Positions 8,205 to 15,639 of a stretch of DNA of 64,000 bases are shown here, in pieces. The first letter of the stretch is position 1. Each line of letters opens with the position of its first letter. The notes under the pieces were generated by a model that was given only the letters and a program-made list of their open reading frames with translations, searched no databases and was not told where the DNA came from. This DNA comes from an uncultured Granulicatella sp. (lineage in GTDB: Bacteria; Bacillota; Bacilli; Lactobacillales; Aerococcaceae): the NCBI GenBank assembly GCA_934193545.1, contig CAKPVL010000001.1, positions 1-64,000 on the forward strand, read 5' to 3'. Both the position numbers and the translations under genes were made by a program.

Positions 8205-8329
8205 GAAAGACAGAAGACAAGAAAAACCTCACAGTGTGAGGTTTTTCTGCTTCGTAGTCTTTCGCCCGCATAGTTTATTAGACTTTCTTGAATCACGAGT
8301 GATGAAAAGAAAGTCAATAAACCACTGCG
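8205..8329 (+). repeat. Two-hairpin intergenic repeat, copy A (125 bp)
   Basis: Hairpin 1 has outer arms GAAAGAC (8205-8211) and GTCTTTC (8257-8263), GAAG/CTTC next to them, and an inner palindrome whose centre is CACAGTGTG. It is followed by GCCCGCATAG. Hairpin 2 (8274-8321) has TTTATT-AG-GACTTTCTT pairing with AAGAAAGTC-A-AATAAA around a TCACGAGTGAT tip. The unit closes with CCACTGCG, whose TGCG can pair with the CGCA before hairpin 2. Copies with the same layout but different stem sequences occur at 13780-13904, 38859-38983 and 39036-39154. It starts eight bases after the pepF stop. Confidence 0.85.
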
Positions 8330-8354
8330 TGATACGAGACCGAGTTAACTAAAC

Positions 8355-8394
8355 AAAAGGAAACGAGCTCACACTGTGAGCTCGTTTTCCTTTT
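8355..8394. terminator. Long perfect-stem hairpin beside repeat copy A
   Basis: AAAAGGAAACGAGCTCAC pairs with GTGAGCTCGTTTTCCTTTT. The stem is about 18 bp with an ACT loop and the same CACACTGTG core that sits at the tip of hairpin 1 in the repeats. It is preceded by GATACGAGACCGAGTT, a motif shared with the repeat derivative at 16.1-16.3 kb. It may terminate pepF transcription, or be a lone inverted hairpin 1. Confidence 0.6.
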
Positions 8395-8402
8395 ATAAAC
8401 AA

Positions 8403-8429
8403 AGAAAACTCCTCCATCTGGAGGAGTTC
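8403..8429 (-). terminator. Terminator of the spxH-like gene
   Basis: On the minus strand AACTCCTCC pairs with GGAGGAGTT around a 4-base loop and is followed by TTTTCTTTG. It lies eight bases beyond the stop at 8437. Confidence 0.85.
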
Positions 8430-8436
8430 ATTTCGT

Positions 8437-9132
8437 TTAACGATTCATATTCACGACTTTAGCTAAGTTATGGCGCGAGCGAACTTCTACAAGTCGTTTG
8501 ACTTCTGGGCATTCAGGAAGAGGCTCACCATTACAAATTTCACTAATGGTATCCGCCGTAATACTGTTGGCTAGTAAGATTCCATAAGAATGATTTGAAT
8601 TATCGAAGATGACAAGAGAAGGAGTGTGCGTTACATTCATCTCTTGAGCGATTTGTAAGTCGCGGTCGTACGCTGTTTTCACAGCAGGACTGGCTTTATC
8701 TTCGTAAAACATTTTCTTATCAATCTCAATATTATCTAAAATTTCATCTAATAACTCTTTGCTGTAGTTACGATTGTGATGATGAATTTGGTGTTGCAAT
8801 TCAAATAAGAATTGACGACCTGGACGTTTTCCTTGTAAGAGGGCAGCTTTATAAGAAAGAGCCGCATCATAAATTCTAGTATAGATTTCGTTTCTTAAAT
8901 CTAAATCCGTTTCATCTAACTTTTGGTTTTTCATATATTGATCAACCGTTTGTAAATTATGAAACGTTACGAATTGGTAATGTACTTTAAAATCAGAATT
9001 ACGAACAAATTTTAATAGTTCATTTTCACAGCGATAACAATATGATCCCAATGGATTCACGAATAAATATAATTCGAAAATCTTTTCGTGTGAAGTGCGT
9101 TCTGATAGATTCTTTGTGTTTGAAGTACTCAA
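8437..9132 (-). CDS. spxH: DsbA-like thioredoxin-fold protein, SpxH/YjbH family ClpXP adaptor
   Basis: This 231-residue protein has a thioredoxin-fold DsbA-like domain beginning with ELYLFVNPLGSYCYRCE. The CYRC is in the position of the CxxC of YjbH. VTHTPSLVIFDN contains the cis-Pro loop expected for the fold. In Bacillus, YjbH/SpxH delivers the stress regulator Spx to ClpXP for degradation. Its neighbours (CYTH protein, RelQ, NAD kinase, RluD) are those found beside yjbH in Bacillus, which supports the name. The start appears to be TTG at 9132, with GTAGG nearby and no better ATG. A promoter is present at 9172-9199. A plain DsbA-type oxidoreductase is the alternative; no signal peptide is visible. 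Confidence 0.8.
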   Translation of the reverse strand: MSTSNTKNLSERTSHEKIFELYLFVNPLGSYCYRCENELLKFVRNSDFKVHYQFVTFHNLQTVDQYMKNQKLDETDLDLRNEIYTRIYDAALSYKAALLQGKRPGRQFLFELQHQIHHHNRNYSKELLDEILDNIEIDKKMFYEDKASPAVKTAYDRDLQIAQEMNVTHTPSLVIFDNSNHSYGILLANSITADTISEICNGEPLPECPEVKRLVEVRSRHNLAKVVNMNR

Positions 9133-9171
9133 AATCCTACACCCCTGTTCCCTAACTAACTTTGTAACATC

Positions 9172-9199
9172 ATTGTAACATAGTTTGTTGAAATGTCAG
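9172..9199 (-). promoter_or_regulatory. Promoter of the spxH-like gene
   Basis: On the minus strand CTGACA (9199-9194) and TACAAT (9177-9172) are separated by 16 bases, about 40 bases upstream of the TTG start. Confidence 0.55.
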
Positions 9200-9229
9200 A
9201 ATAATTTGCACAACGAGTGACGTTTGTAC

Positions 9230-9808
9230 TCATTTCGTGGACAGTGCTCGTTTAATTTTGCTTTCTGCTTGGCGTCTCTCGATATTATATTTGGCTAGAA
9301 TACCTAAGAATACTGGTTCGCCGAGCTCGAGACTACAAACTTCCATTTCCATCTCAAAGTCGACGTTGCCGTTATAGTGACTCTCGTCTAGAACAAGCCA
9401 TTCATTTTCGGAGAGGGCGCCTTCTAAGCGATGCGTTGTAAGAAGGGCCGTTTGATTCACAGTTTGAATTGTAATGCCTTTATCTTCCAATGCTTTCTGA
9501 AGCGAAGTTGGCAGCGTGAATTGTTTGTCATGATTATACGCATTCAGAATGTCTACGGGAAGGACTTCGGTATATTCAAGCACCTCTAAGCTACTTTGAG
9601 GAATCTTTAGCGTGATTTTGCCGGTTTCTTTTACTTCGACGATACGAATGCGAAGCGCCATTTTATGTTCTTGGAGGAGACCTTCATAGTCGTAGTAGCT
9701 ATTGGTCTGCGTAACGTCTTTTGTAAAGACTTCTTTATAGTCGTTTACGAGTGCGTCGTATTGTTCTTTTGTCAGTAAGTTTTTAAACTCTTTTTCGATT
9801 TCTGGCAT
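9230..9808 (-). CDS. yjbK: CYTH domain protein (YjbK family)
   Basis: This 192-residue protein is a CYTH/triphosphate-tunnel-metalloenzyme domain. The signature MPEIEKEFKN supplies the ExExK-type tunnel motif. Downstream basic and acidic strands are visible, such as ALRIRIVEV, KITLKIPQ and VDFEMEMEV, and ESKIKRALS lies at the C-terminus. Such proteins bind and hydrolyse inorganic or organic triphosphates, but the substrate of the Firmicute YjbK group is not known. It is divergent from relQ with about 130 bases between, the arrangement found in Bacillus and relatives. A GGAGGAAC ribosome site precedes the ATG. A weak promoter (TTTCAA, 18 bases, TACAAT) lies at 9861-9832 on the minus strand. 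Confidence 0.9.
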   Translation of the reverse strand: MPEIEKEFKNLLTKEQYDALVNDYKEVFTKDVTQTNSYYDYEGLLQEHKMALRIRIVEVKETGKITLKIPQSSLEVLEYTEVLPVDILNAYNHDKQFTLPTSLQKALEDKGITIQTVNQTALLTTHRLEGALSENEWLVLDESHYNGNVDFEMEMEVCSLELGEPVFLGILAKYNIERRQAESKIKRALSTK

Positions 9809-9898
9809 AACCGTTCCTCCTTTAGTGTTCTATTGTAGCTCATTTTATTACAGATTTGAAAAAAATCGCCTTAAAATGTCATGATTCCTTATAAAATA

Positions 9899-9907
9899 TG
9901 GTATGAT
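9899..9907 (+). promoter_or_regulatory. Extended -10 promoter of the relQ operon
   Basis: TGG followed by TATGAT at 9902-9907 makes an extended -10 about 34 bases before the relQ ATG. No good -35 is seen at the usual spacing. Confidence 0.5.
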
Positions 9908-9940
9908 AGAGAACGGAAATGAAAAAAAGTAGGTGAAAAT

Positions 9941-10615
9941 ATGGAAACATGGGAAACACCCCTAGTAGAAGACTGGGAAGCCTTTCTAGCTCCGTATTAT
10001 CAAGCAATAGAGGAATTAAAAATTAAATTAAAGGGAATTAGACGCCAGTATCGTCAGGAAGGAAAGCATGCACCGATTGAATTTATCACGGGCCGTGTGA
10101 AAACTCCAGAGAGTATTGTAGAAAAGATGCAAGTTCGTAATATTCCTAGAGAAGAATTCCTTGAAGGAGTACAAGATATTGCAGGGCTTCGCATTATGTG
10201 TCAGTTCGTCGATGATATTTATGAAGTGGTTCGCTTGATTCGTCAGCGTAATGACTTTGATATCGTGATCGAACGTGACTATATTCAAAATAAAAAAGCG
10301 AGTGGCTATCGTTCGTACCATATCGTGTTGGAATATCCAGTGCAACGAATCGAAGGGGAAACAAAGATTCTAGTGGAAATTCAAATTCGTACGCTAGCGA
10401 TGAATTTCTGGGCAACGATTGAACACTCATTGAACTATAAATATAAAGGGGAATTCCCTGATACGATTCATGAGCGTTTGGAACGTGCAGCAGAAGCGGC
10501 GTTCTTGCTTGATGAAGAGATGTCTCAAATACGAGAAGAAATTCAAGAAGCGCAATATATTTTTGCAATTAATAAGGAAAATCAGCGTAAACGTAAGAAA
10601 CGGAGGGACTCATGA
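9941..10615 (+). CDS. relQ: Small alarmone synthetase RelQ (GTP pyrophosphokinase)
   Basis: This 224-residue cytoplasmic enzyme makes (p)ppGpp from ATP and GDP/GTP without the hydrolase domain of Rel. Synthetase motifs are clear: HAPIEFITGRVKTPESI, DIAGLRIMCQFVDDIY, KASGYRSYHIVLEYP (the G-loop), EIQIRTLAMNFWATIEHSLNY and the C-terminal tetramer helix. The length is normal for the RelQ group rather than RelP. It heads an operon with nadK and rluD: the nadK ATG overlaps its stop by four bases. The same gene order occurs in Bacillus (yjbM-yjbN-yjbO). The location suggests alarmone synthesis is coupled to constitutive housekeeping expression rather than to the stringent factor Rel. Confidence 0.95.
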   Translation: METWETPLVEDWEAFLAPYYQAIEELKIKLKGIRRQYRQEGKHAPIEFITGRVKTPESIVEKMQVRNIPREEFLEGVQDIAGLRIMCQFVDDIYEVVRLIRQRNDFDIVIERDYIQNKKASGYRSYHIVLEYPVQRIEGETKILVEIQIRTLAMNFWATIEHSLNYKYKGEFPDTIHERLERAAEAAFLLDEEMSQIREEIQEAQYIFAINKENQRKRKKRRDS

Positions 10616-11442
10616 TGAAAGTCGGTTTATACGGAAATCAAACAGAAAAAACAAAAGAAGTCATGAATACCTTCGACCGCTTATGCCAAGAAGGCTGTTT
10701 TGTGCGCGATGACCAGCATCCGGATGTGGTGATTACAGTTGGCGGAGACGGAACGCTTTTAGGTGCCTTTCACCGTTACCGCAATCAACTAGACAGCATT
10801 CGTTTTGTGGCAATCCATACTGGCCACTTAGGATTTTACACGGATTGGCGTAACTTCGAAGTGGATCAATTAATCGAGTCACTCAAACAAGACAAAGGTG
10901 AGCGTGTGAGCTATCCATTGCTCGATGTCAATGTGAAGTTTAAGAGCGGAGATGTTGTTCGCTATGCAGCCTTGAATGAGGCGACATTGCGTAAAGTAAA
11001 TGGCACGCTTTTATGCGAAGTGTATATCAATGGCGAGTTGTTCGAAAACTTCCGTGGAGATGGGCTTTGTGTGGCGACGCCAACAGGTTCAACAGGCTTA
11101 AGCAAATCTCTAGGGGGAGCCGTTGTTCATCCGCGTGCAGAAGTGATGCAGATGACAGAGATGGCATCGATTAACAATCGTGTGTATCGTACACTTAGTT
11201 CGCCAATGATTTTTGCAAAAGATAATGTATTAACACTACGCCCTGAAAGTAAAGAGGGCATGGTGATGGCCATTGACCATTTAACGTATGATGCTAATGA
11301 GATTGAAGAAATTCAATTGCAGATAAGTGGGGAGCGCATTTCATTTGCGGCGTACCGTCATACACCATTCTGGGATCGTGTGGAAGATGCGTTTATCGGT
11401 TCGCGTGAAGTGAATTGTCGTGGAAATGAGGAAGTCCGTTGA
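10612..11442 (+). CDS. nadK: NAD kinase
   Basis: This 276-residue enzyme phosphorylates NAD to NADP. The diagnostic GGDGT lies in VITVGGDGTLLGAF near residue 42. ATPTGSTGLSKSLGGAVVHP carries the second conserved NAD kinase motif, and the C-terminal beta-sheet domain is complete. The start ATG at 10612 overlaps the relQ stop (ATGA), with GGAGG eight bases upstream; the ATG three bases later is equally possible. Its own TGA overlaps the TTG start of rluD. The three genes should be translationally coupled. No regulatory site of its own is seen. Confidence 0.95.
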   Translation: MMKVGLYGNQTEKTKEVMNTFDRLCQEGCFVRDDQHPDVVITVGGDGTLLGAFHRYRNQLDSIRFVAIHTGHLGFYTDWRNFEVDQLIESLKQDKGERVSYPLLDVNVKFKSGDVVRYAALNEATLRKVNGTLLCEVYINGELFENFRGDGLCVATPTGSTGLSKSLGGAVVHPRAEVMQMTEMASINNRVYRTLSSPMIFAKDNVLTLRPESKEGMVMAIDHLTYDANEIEEIQLQISGERISFAAYRHTPFWDRVEDAFIGSREVNCRGNEEVR

Positions 11443-12332
11443 TTTTAACGTGGAATTACCCATACGAGTATCCGATGATGATGCGGTCCTTCTTGCAAGA
11501 AGTGGGGATTTCAAGAACCTTTCTTGCCCATGTAAAAACGCATGGAGACCTGCTTATAAATGGGCGTCATGAGATTGTGTTAAAGACTTTGCAGCCTGGC
11601 GATGTTCTAACGATGGTGATTCCACCGTCTGGAGAACATGAGACCGTGATTCCAAGTGAAGTGCCGATTGATATTTTGTATGAAGATGATTATATACTCA
11701 TTATTAATAAACCGGTTGGCACGGCTTCGATTCCGTCGAAATTGCATCCGGACCACTCCATGGCCAATCGCGTCAAAGGGTATTATAAGCGTCGTGGCTA
11801 TGCAGACCAAATTACTCATGTGGTGACCAGGCTTGACCGTGATACTACGGGAGTGATGATGTTTGCCAAACACCGCGTTGTACATGCATGGATGGACCAA
11901 GCCTTACGAGATAAGACGATTCAGAAGAAGTATTTAGCGATTGTGCATGACACAGCCGCACTTGAAGAACATGGCATGATTGATGCACCGATTGGTCGGC
12001 ATGTTGGGTCGATCATTAATCGTTGTGTATCAGAAGATGGGAAACCATCGCTAACTGAATATTGGAAGAAAGAAACGCTTGTTGGAGCGGACCTTGTCGA
12101 GATTTTATTACATACTGGGCGCACGCATCAGATTCGTGTTCATTTCTCATGGCTAGGGGCACCGCTTGTGGGAGATGATCTATATGGTGGGGTAAAAGAC
12201 GAGATTTTAGACCGTCAAGCCTTGCATTGTCACTCGCTCACGTTTATTCATCCAATGACGAAAAAAGAAATTACCGTTGTGGCGCCACTGCCCGAAGATA
12301 TGGACGAGTGGATTAAAGCCCACAAAGCATAA
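11439..12332 (+). CDS. rluD: RluA/RluD-family rRNA or tRNA pseudouridine synthase
   Basis: This 297-residue pseudouridine synthase isomerises specific uridines in structured RNA. The catalytic motif VTRLDRDTTGVMMFAK holds the active Asp. LLHTGRTHQIRVHFSWLGAPLVGDDLYG is split by family-typical residues (TGRTHQIRVH and GDDLYGG). An S4-like segment occupies the N-terminus (FLQEVGISRTFLAH). The start is TTG at 11439, overlapping the nadK TGA, with ATGAGGAAG upstream. A weak TTG in a coupled gene suggests modest expression. The exact target uridines cannot be read from sequence, so the rluD symbol is a family label (Bacillus YjbO type). Confidence 0.9.
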   Translation: MILTWNYPYEYPMMMRSFLQEVGISRTFLAHVKTHGDLLINGRHEIVLKTLQPGDVLTMVIPPSGEHETVIPSEVPIDILYEDDYILIINKPVGTASIPSKLHPDHSMANRVKGYYKRRGYADQITHVVTRLDRDTTGVMMFAKHRVVHAWMDQALRDKTIQKKYLAIVHDTAALEEHGMIDAPIGRHVGSIINRCVSEDGKPSLTEYWKKETLVGADLVEILLHTGRTHQIRVHFSWLGAPLVGDDLYGGVKDEILDRQALHCHSLTFIHPMTKKEITVVAPLPEDMDEWIKAHKA

Positions 12333-12349
12333 AGAGAGGAGAATCACCA

Positions 12350-13717
12350 TTGAGCGAAATCGTATATGAATTTGAAGATATTTTAGAGCAAATTCAACAC
12401 ACCTTGGCAACGGAAGATAAGCAACAATTCCGTGAGATTTTCTTTGAGAATCATACGTACGACCAAGCGCAAATTTATTTAAGTTTAACGTTGGAAGAAC
12501 GTAAATTAGCCTACCAATTTCTGACTCCTGAAGAAATGGCAATGGTGTTCGAACTATTAGAAGAAGACGTAGAAGACGTTGAAAAGTATTTAAGCGAGAT
12601 GGATGAAGCCTATGTCTCACGAATGATTGCGGAAATGTATTCCGATAACGCGGTAGACGTGTTGAAGCAAGTAGGGGAAGAAAATGTCCGCACTTACTTA
12701 CGCTTGATGCCACATAAAACGGCGAGTGAGCTCCGTCAATTATTAAACTACGATGATGATACTGCAGGGGCGATGATGACGACTGAATTTATCGCAGTGC
12801 GTGAATCAGATACCTTAAAAACAGCGATGGCAACAGTAAAACGTTTCGCCGAAGACGCTGAAACAATCTACTATGTGTATGTCACTGACGATGAAAATCA
12901 TTTAACAGGGATTCTTACGTTGAAAGACTTAATCGTGAAACCAGACGAAAAACTCGTCAAGGATATCATGATTGACCGTGTCGTAACCGTGCACGTGAAT
13001 GATGCGCAAGAAGAAGTAGCCCAAACGATTAAAGACTATGACTTCCTTGCCATTCCTGTAGTCGATGATACGAATACGTTAGTTGGGATTATTACCGTCG
13101 ATGATGCGTTAGACGTTATCGAAGAAGAAGCGACAAGCGATTACTCAGGTCTTGCCGGGGTAAACGTTGATGAAGCGCACCAAGGCGTGTGGGCAGGGAT
13201 TGTCAACCGTTTGCCAGGAATTATGACACTTCTCATTATGGGAACTGTGACGGCATTCCTTTTCAGACAATATGAACCTCTGATTCAACAGGCAAGTATT
13301 TTTGCCATCTTTATTACGTTAATTACTGGTACTGCCGGAAATACCGGTACGCAATCTCTTGCGGTAGCGATTCGTAAAATCGGTCTTCATGAGGAAGAAC
13401 AATCTTTCTGGAAAGTACTCGTGCAAGAGGGGACAACCGGTCTTGGTATCGGATTGATTTCTGGGGTAGTTGTGTTTGGAATTGTGAGTCTATGGCTCGG
13501 GAATATTGTTCTAGGTGGGATTATCGGATTTGCGATGTTCGCTTCGATTTTCGTAGCGGCATTAACAGGGACATGTATTCCATTTGCGTTGGAGAAATTC
13601 AATTTTGATCCATCCATTGCCAGTGGACCATTTATTACAACCGTCAACGACTTAACATCAGTTTTGGTTTACTTCACGATTGTGAGCCAATTTATTTCAG
13701 TCTATTTAGCAAAATAA
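12350..13717 (+). CDS. mgtE: Magnesium transporter MgtE
   Basis: This 455-residue Mg2+ channel has the three MgtE parts. An acidic N-terminal superhelical domain spans about 1-130. A CBS pair spans about 135-255 (MTTEFIAVRESDTLKTAM and VVDDTNTLVGIITVDDALDV). A membrane domain runs from about 285 to the end, with the conserved pore segment TGTAGNTGTQSLAVAIR. The CBS and N-domains sense cytosolic Mg2+ and close the pore. The start is TTG at 12350 after AGAGGAG. It lies 17 bases behind rluD, so it is probably the last gene of the relQ operon. No magnesium riboswitch is seen. Confidence 0.95.
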   Translation: MSEIVYEFEDILEQIQHTLATEDKQQFREIFFENHTYDQAQIYLSLTLEERKLAYQFLTPEEMAMVFELLEEDVEDVEKYLSEMDEAYVSRMIAEMYSDNAVDVLKQVGEENVRTYLRLMPHKTASELRQLLNYDDDTAGAMMTTEFIAVRESDTLKTAMATVKRFAEDAETIYYVYVTDDENHLTGILTLKDLIVKPDEKLVKDIMIDRVVTVHVNDAQEEVAQTIKDYDFLAIPVVDDTNTLVGIITVDDALDVIEEEATSDYSGLAGVNVDEAHQGVWAGIVNRLPGIMTLLIMGTVTAFLFRQYEPLIQQASIFAIFITLITGTAGNTGTQSLAVAIRKIGLHEEEQSFWKVLVQEGTTGLGIGLISGVVVFGIVSLWLGNIVLGGIIGFAMFASIFVAALTGTCIPFALEKFNFDPSIASGPFITTVNDLTSVLVYFTIVSQFISVYLAK

Positions 13718-13767
13718 AAAACGATAAGGTGTATAGACAATTTTGTCTGTATCCTTATCGTTTTTTA
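13718..13767 (+). terminator. Terminator of the relQ-nadK-rluD-mgtE operon
   Basis: AAAACGATAAGG pairs with CCTTATCGTTTT. A second internal stem (AGACAA with TTGTCT) lies inside, and TTTTTTATT follows. It begins one base after the mgtE stop. Confidence 0.85.
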
Positions 13768-13779
13768 TTAAGGGCTCTT

Positions 13780-13904
13780 CGCAGTGGTTTATTGACATTC
13801 TTTTCATCACTCGTGATTCAAGAATGTCTAATAAACTGTGCGGGCGAAAGACTACGAAGCAGAATGACTTCACACTGTGAACTCATTCTTAGCTTCTGTC
13901 TTTC
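13780..13904 (-). repeat. Two-hairpin intergenic repeat, copy B (125 bp)
   Basis: Read on the minus strand it matches copy A base for base in the conserved blocks: GAAAGACAGAAG, CACAGTGTG, CTTCGTAGTCTTTCGCCCGCA, TCACGAGTGATGA and CCACTGCG (block three is split as CTTCGTAGTC and TTTCGCCCGCA). The arms differ but still pair: AGAATGA with TCATTCT where copy A has AGAAAAA with TTTTTCT, and GACATTCTT with AAGAATGTC where copy A has GACTTTCTT with AAGAAAGTC. It begins about 15 bases after the HAD gene stop (13921), following ACAGGATGTGAG, and lies between convergent genes. Confidence 0.85.
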
Positions 13905-13920
13905 TGCCTCACATCCTGTG

Positions 13921-14751
13921 TTAAGCATTCGCTTTTAATTCTGGAAGTTGGAAATAATCTTGTAGGTATTTCGCCAATCCATTTTCGTCGTTCGTGAATG
14001 GAGTAATCGCATTTGCGATATTTTTCAATTCATCAATTCCATTTTTCATGGCAACACCATGTCCAGCGTATTCAATCATTTCCATATCATTATCTTCGTC
14101 ACCAAAGGCAAGAATGTTTTCTTGTTTAATACCGTAGTAACGTGATAAGTGCTCAAGAGCTTTAGCCTTATGAATGCCAGGTGAAATCACTTCTAAACAT
14201 GGGAAGCTGCCGCCCCAAGTACGGATTTCGATGTCGTTATCATAGCGGTCTAAGATTTTTGATTTAATCTCTGGCTGTTTATCAACATCCGAGAAGAGAG
14301 CAACAGCAGTCGGTTGTTCTTTGAGTTTTGTATTTTTATCAATCACGATTGGCTTTTGGTCCTTTGGATAATATGGGCACTCCGGAAGTTCTTCCATATC
14401 TGAATACACAAGCTCTGTTCCTTCTACCATTAAGTAATCGACAGGTAGCGTTTTGTTAAAGGCTACTAAGTCCAGTACAAATTCTGAATCGAGAGTAATG
14501 TGGTATTTTCCATCCCATTCAGGCATTCCTGGAATATGGCAGAGGGCACCGTTAAAGTTTGCGATTGGGCCACCGAGGTTTAGCTGGTCGTAATATTGTT
14601 TTGAATTACGGTAAGGGCGACCAGTGACAATGGCTACTTCATGGCCTAAGTTTTTCACGGCATGAAGCGTTTCGATTGTTTCTTGTGTCAGTTCCGAGTT
14701 GTTATTTAATGTTGTTCCATCAAGGTCGATGGCAATGAGTTTCTTTTCCAT
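13921..14751 (-). CDS. HAD-superfamily phosphatase, Cof subfamily
   Basis: This 276-residue cytoplasmic hydrolase is of the Cof/YidA type (HAD IIB). Motif I is IAIDLDGTTLNN, motif II includes VAIVTGRP, and motif IV is AFGDEDNDMEMIEYAG; a C2 cap lies between. Such enzymes dephosphorylate sugar phosphates, pyridoxal phosphate or nucleotides, and the substrate cannot be assigned here. An earlier in-frame TTG at 14766 overlaps the ribosome site AAAGGAG, so the ATG at 14751 is the start. The gene is divergent from the alpha/beta hydrolase. Its 3' end faces repeat copy B. Confidence 0.9.
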   Translation of the reverse strand: MEKKLIAIDLDGTTLNNNSELTQETIETLHAVKNLGHEVAIVTGRPYRNSKQYYDQLNLGGPIANFNGALCHIPGMPEWDGKYHITLDSEFVLDLVAFNKTLPVDYLMVEGTELVYSDMEELPECPYYPKDQKPIVIDKNTKLKEQPTAVALFSDVDKQPEIKSKILDRYDNDIEIRTWGGSFPCLEVISPGIHKAKALEHLSRYYGIKQENILAFGDEDNDMEMIEYAGHGVAMKNGIDELKNIANAITPFTNDENGLAKYLQDYFQLPELKANA

Positions 14752-14783
14752 TCTTTCTCCTTTCAAAGTGGTTTTCTAAAAGC

Positions 14784-14818
14784 GGAAACTTGTTTTCAAA
14801 GTTTCCATCAAGTACAAT
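14784..14818. promoter_or_regulatory. Inverted repeat and -10 element in a divergent promoter region
   Basis: GGAAACTT (14784-14791) and AAGTTTCC (14799-14806) form a perfect 8-bp inverted repeat with a 7-base spacer between the divergent HAD and hydrolase genes. TACAAT at 14813-14818 is a plausible -10 for the plus-strand hydrolase, so the repeat would overlap its -35 region like an operator. No cognate regulator is identified. Confidence 0.4.
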
Positions 14819-14866
14819 ATCTGTATAAGTTTACCATATTTTTTATTAAATAAGAAAGAGGAAGTT

Positions 14867-15628
14867 ATGATTCAAATTGATTATCGTGAAGTAAATGGAA
14901 TTCCATACGCTGAAGTTGTGGATGCATCGTTGAAAGACCAAGTGCTTCCCATCGTTGTGTTTTATCATGGTTGGACAGGAAGTAAAGACCGTGTCGTAAC
15001 GATTGGAGTAGAGCTAGCAAAACGCGGTATGCGTGCTGTTTTACCAGACCAACACTTACACGGAGACCGTGGTGTGCGCTTGATTGGTGGCGAAATTTGG
15101 GAAATTGTAGCCAATAACATTAAAGAACTTCCTATTTTAAAAGAAGAATTCAGAAGTCGTGGGCTATTAGATGAAACGAAATTTGGCGTATCTGGTTTGA
15201 GCATGGGTGGTATTTCAACATATGCCTTATTCAATCAATATCCAGATATTACAGCAGCGGCGAGTTTAATGGGAAATGCGGATCCTGCTCGTTTTGCGAA
15301 ATGGACCATCTCATCTGTCTGGATGACAGGGGCAACACAGGAGCAATGTGAAGCATTAGAGGCAGAAATTGAAAAGAATAAAGCTTTCTTAGATGCAATG
15401 GCGCTTGCTAAACATCCAGAACATATTAATAGTCGTCCATTATTCTTATGGCATGGAACAGCGGATGATAAAGTGCCGTATGAATTGAATAAAGAATTTT
15501 ATGAAACCATTAAAGATGAACCATATGCGAAAAATGTAGAGTGGCATGAAACACTAGGTCAAGGGCATATTGTGCCACATCAAGTGTTTGAAGATGTTGC
15601 TGACTTTTTCCAAAAAGTATTTCAATAG
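14867..15628 (+). CDS. Alpha/beta hydrolase, YitV-like
   Basis: This 253-residue protein has the alpha/beta hydrolase fold. The oxyanion region VFYHGWTGSKD comes first, the nucleophile elbow is GLSMGG (Ser near residue 111), the acid is in HGTADDKVPYE, and the histidine is in GQGHIVPHQ. There is no signal peptide, so it is cytoplasmic. It belongs to the dienelactone-hydrolase/prolyl-oligopeptidase-like esterases and is comparable to Bacillus YitV. That gene also sits beside the YitW-type protein encoded 12 bases downstream here. The substrate is unknown. An AGAGGAAG ribosome site precedes the ATG. Confidence 0.85.
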   Translation: MIQIDYREVNGIPYAEVVDASLKDQVLPIVVFYHGWTGSKDRVVTIGVELAKRGMRAVLPDQHLHGDRGVRLIGGEIWEIVANNIKELPILKEEFRSRGLLDETKFGVSGLSMGGISTYALFNQYPDITAAASLMGNADPARFAKWTISSVWMTGATQEQCEALEAEIEKNKAFLDAMALAKHPEHINSRPLFLWHGTADDKVPYELNKEFYETIKDEPYAKNVEWHETLGQGHIVPHQVFEDVADFFQKVFQ

Positions 15629-15639
15629 GAGAGTAGAAG

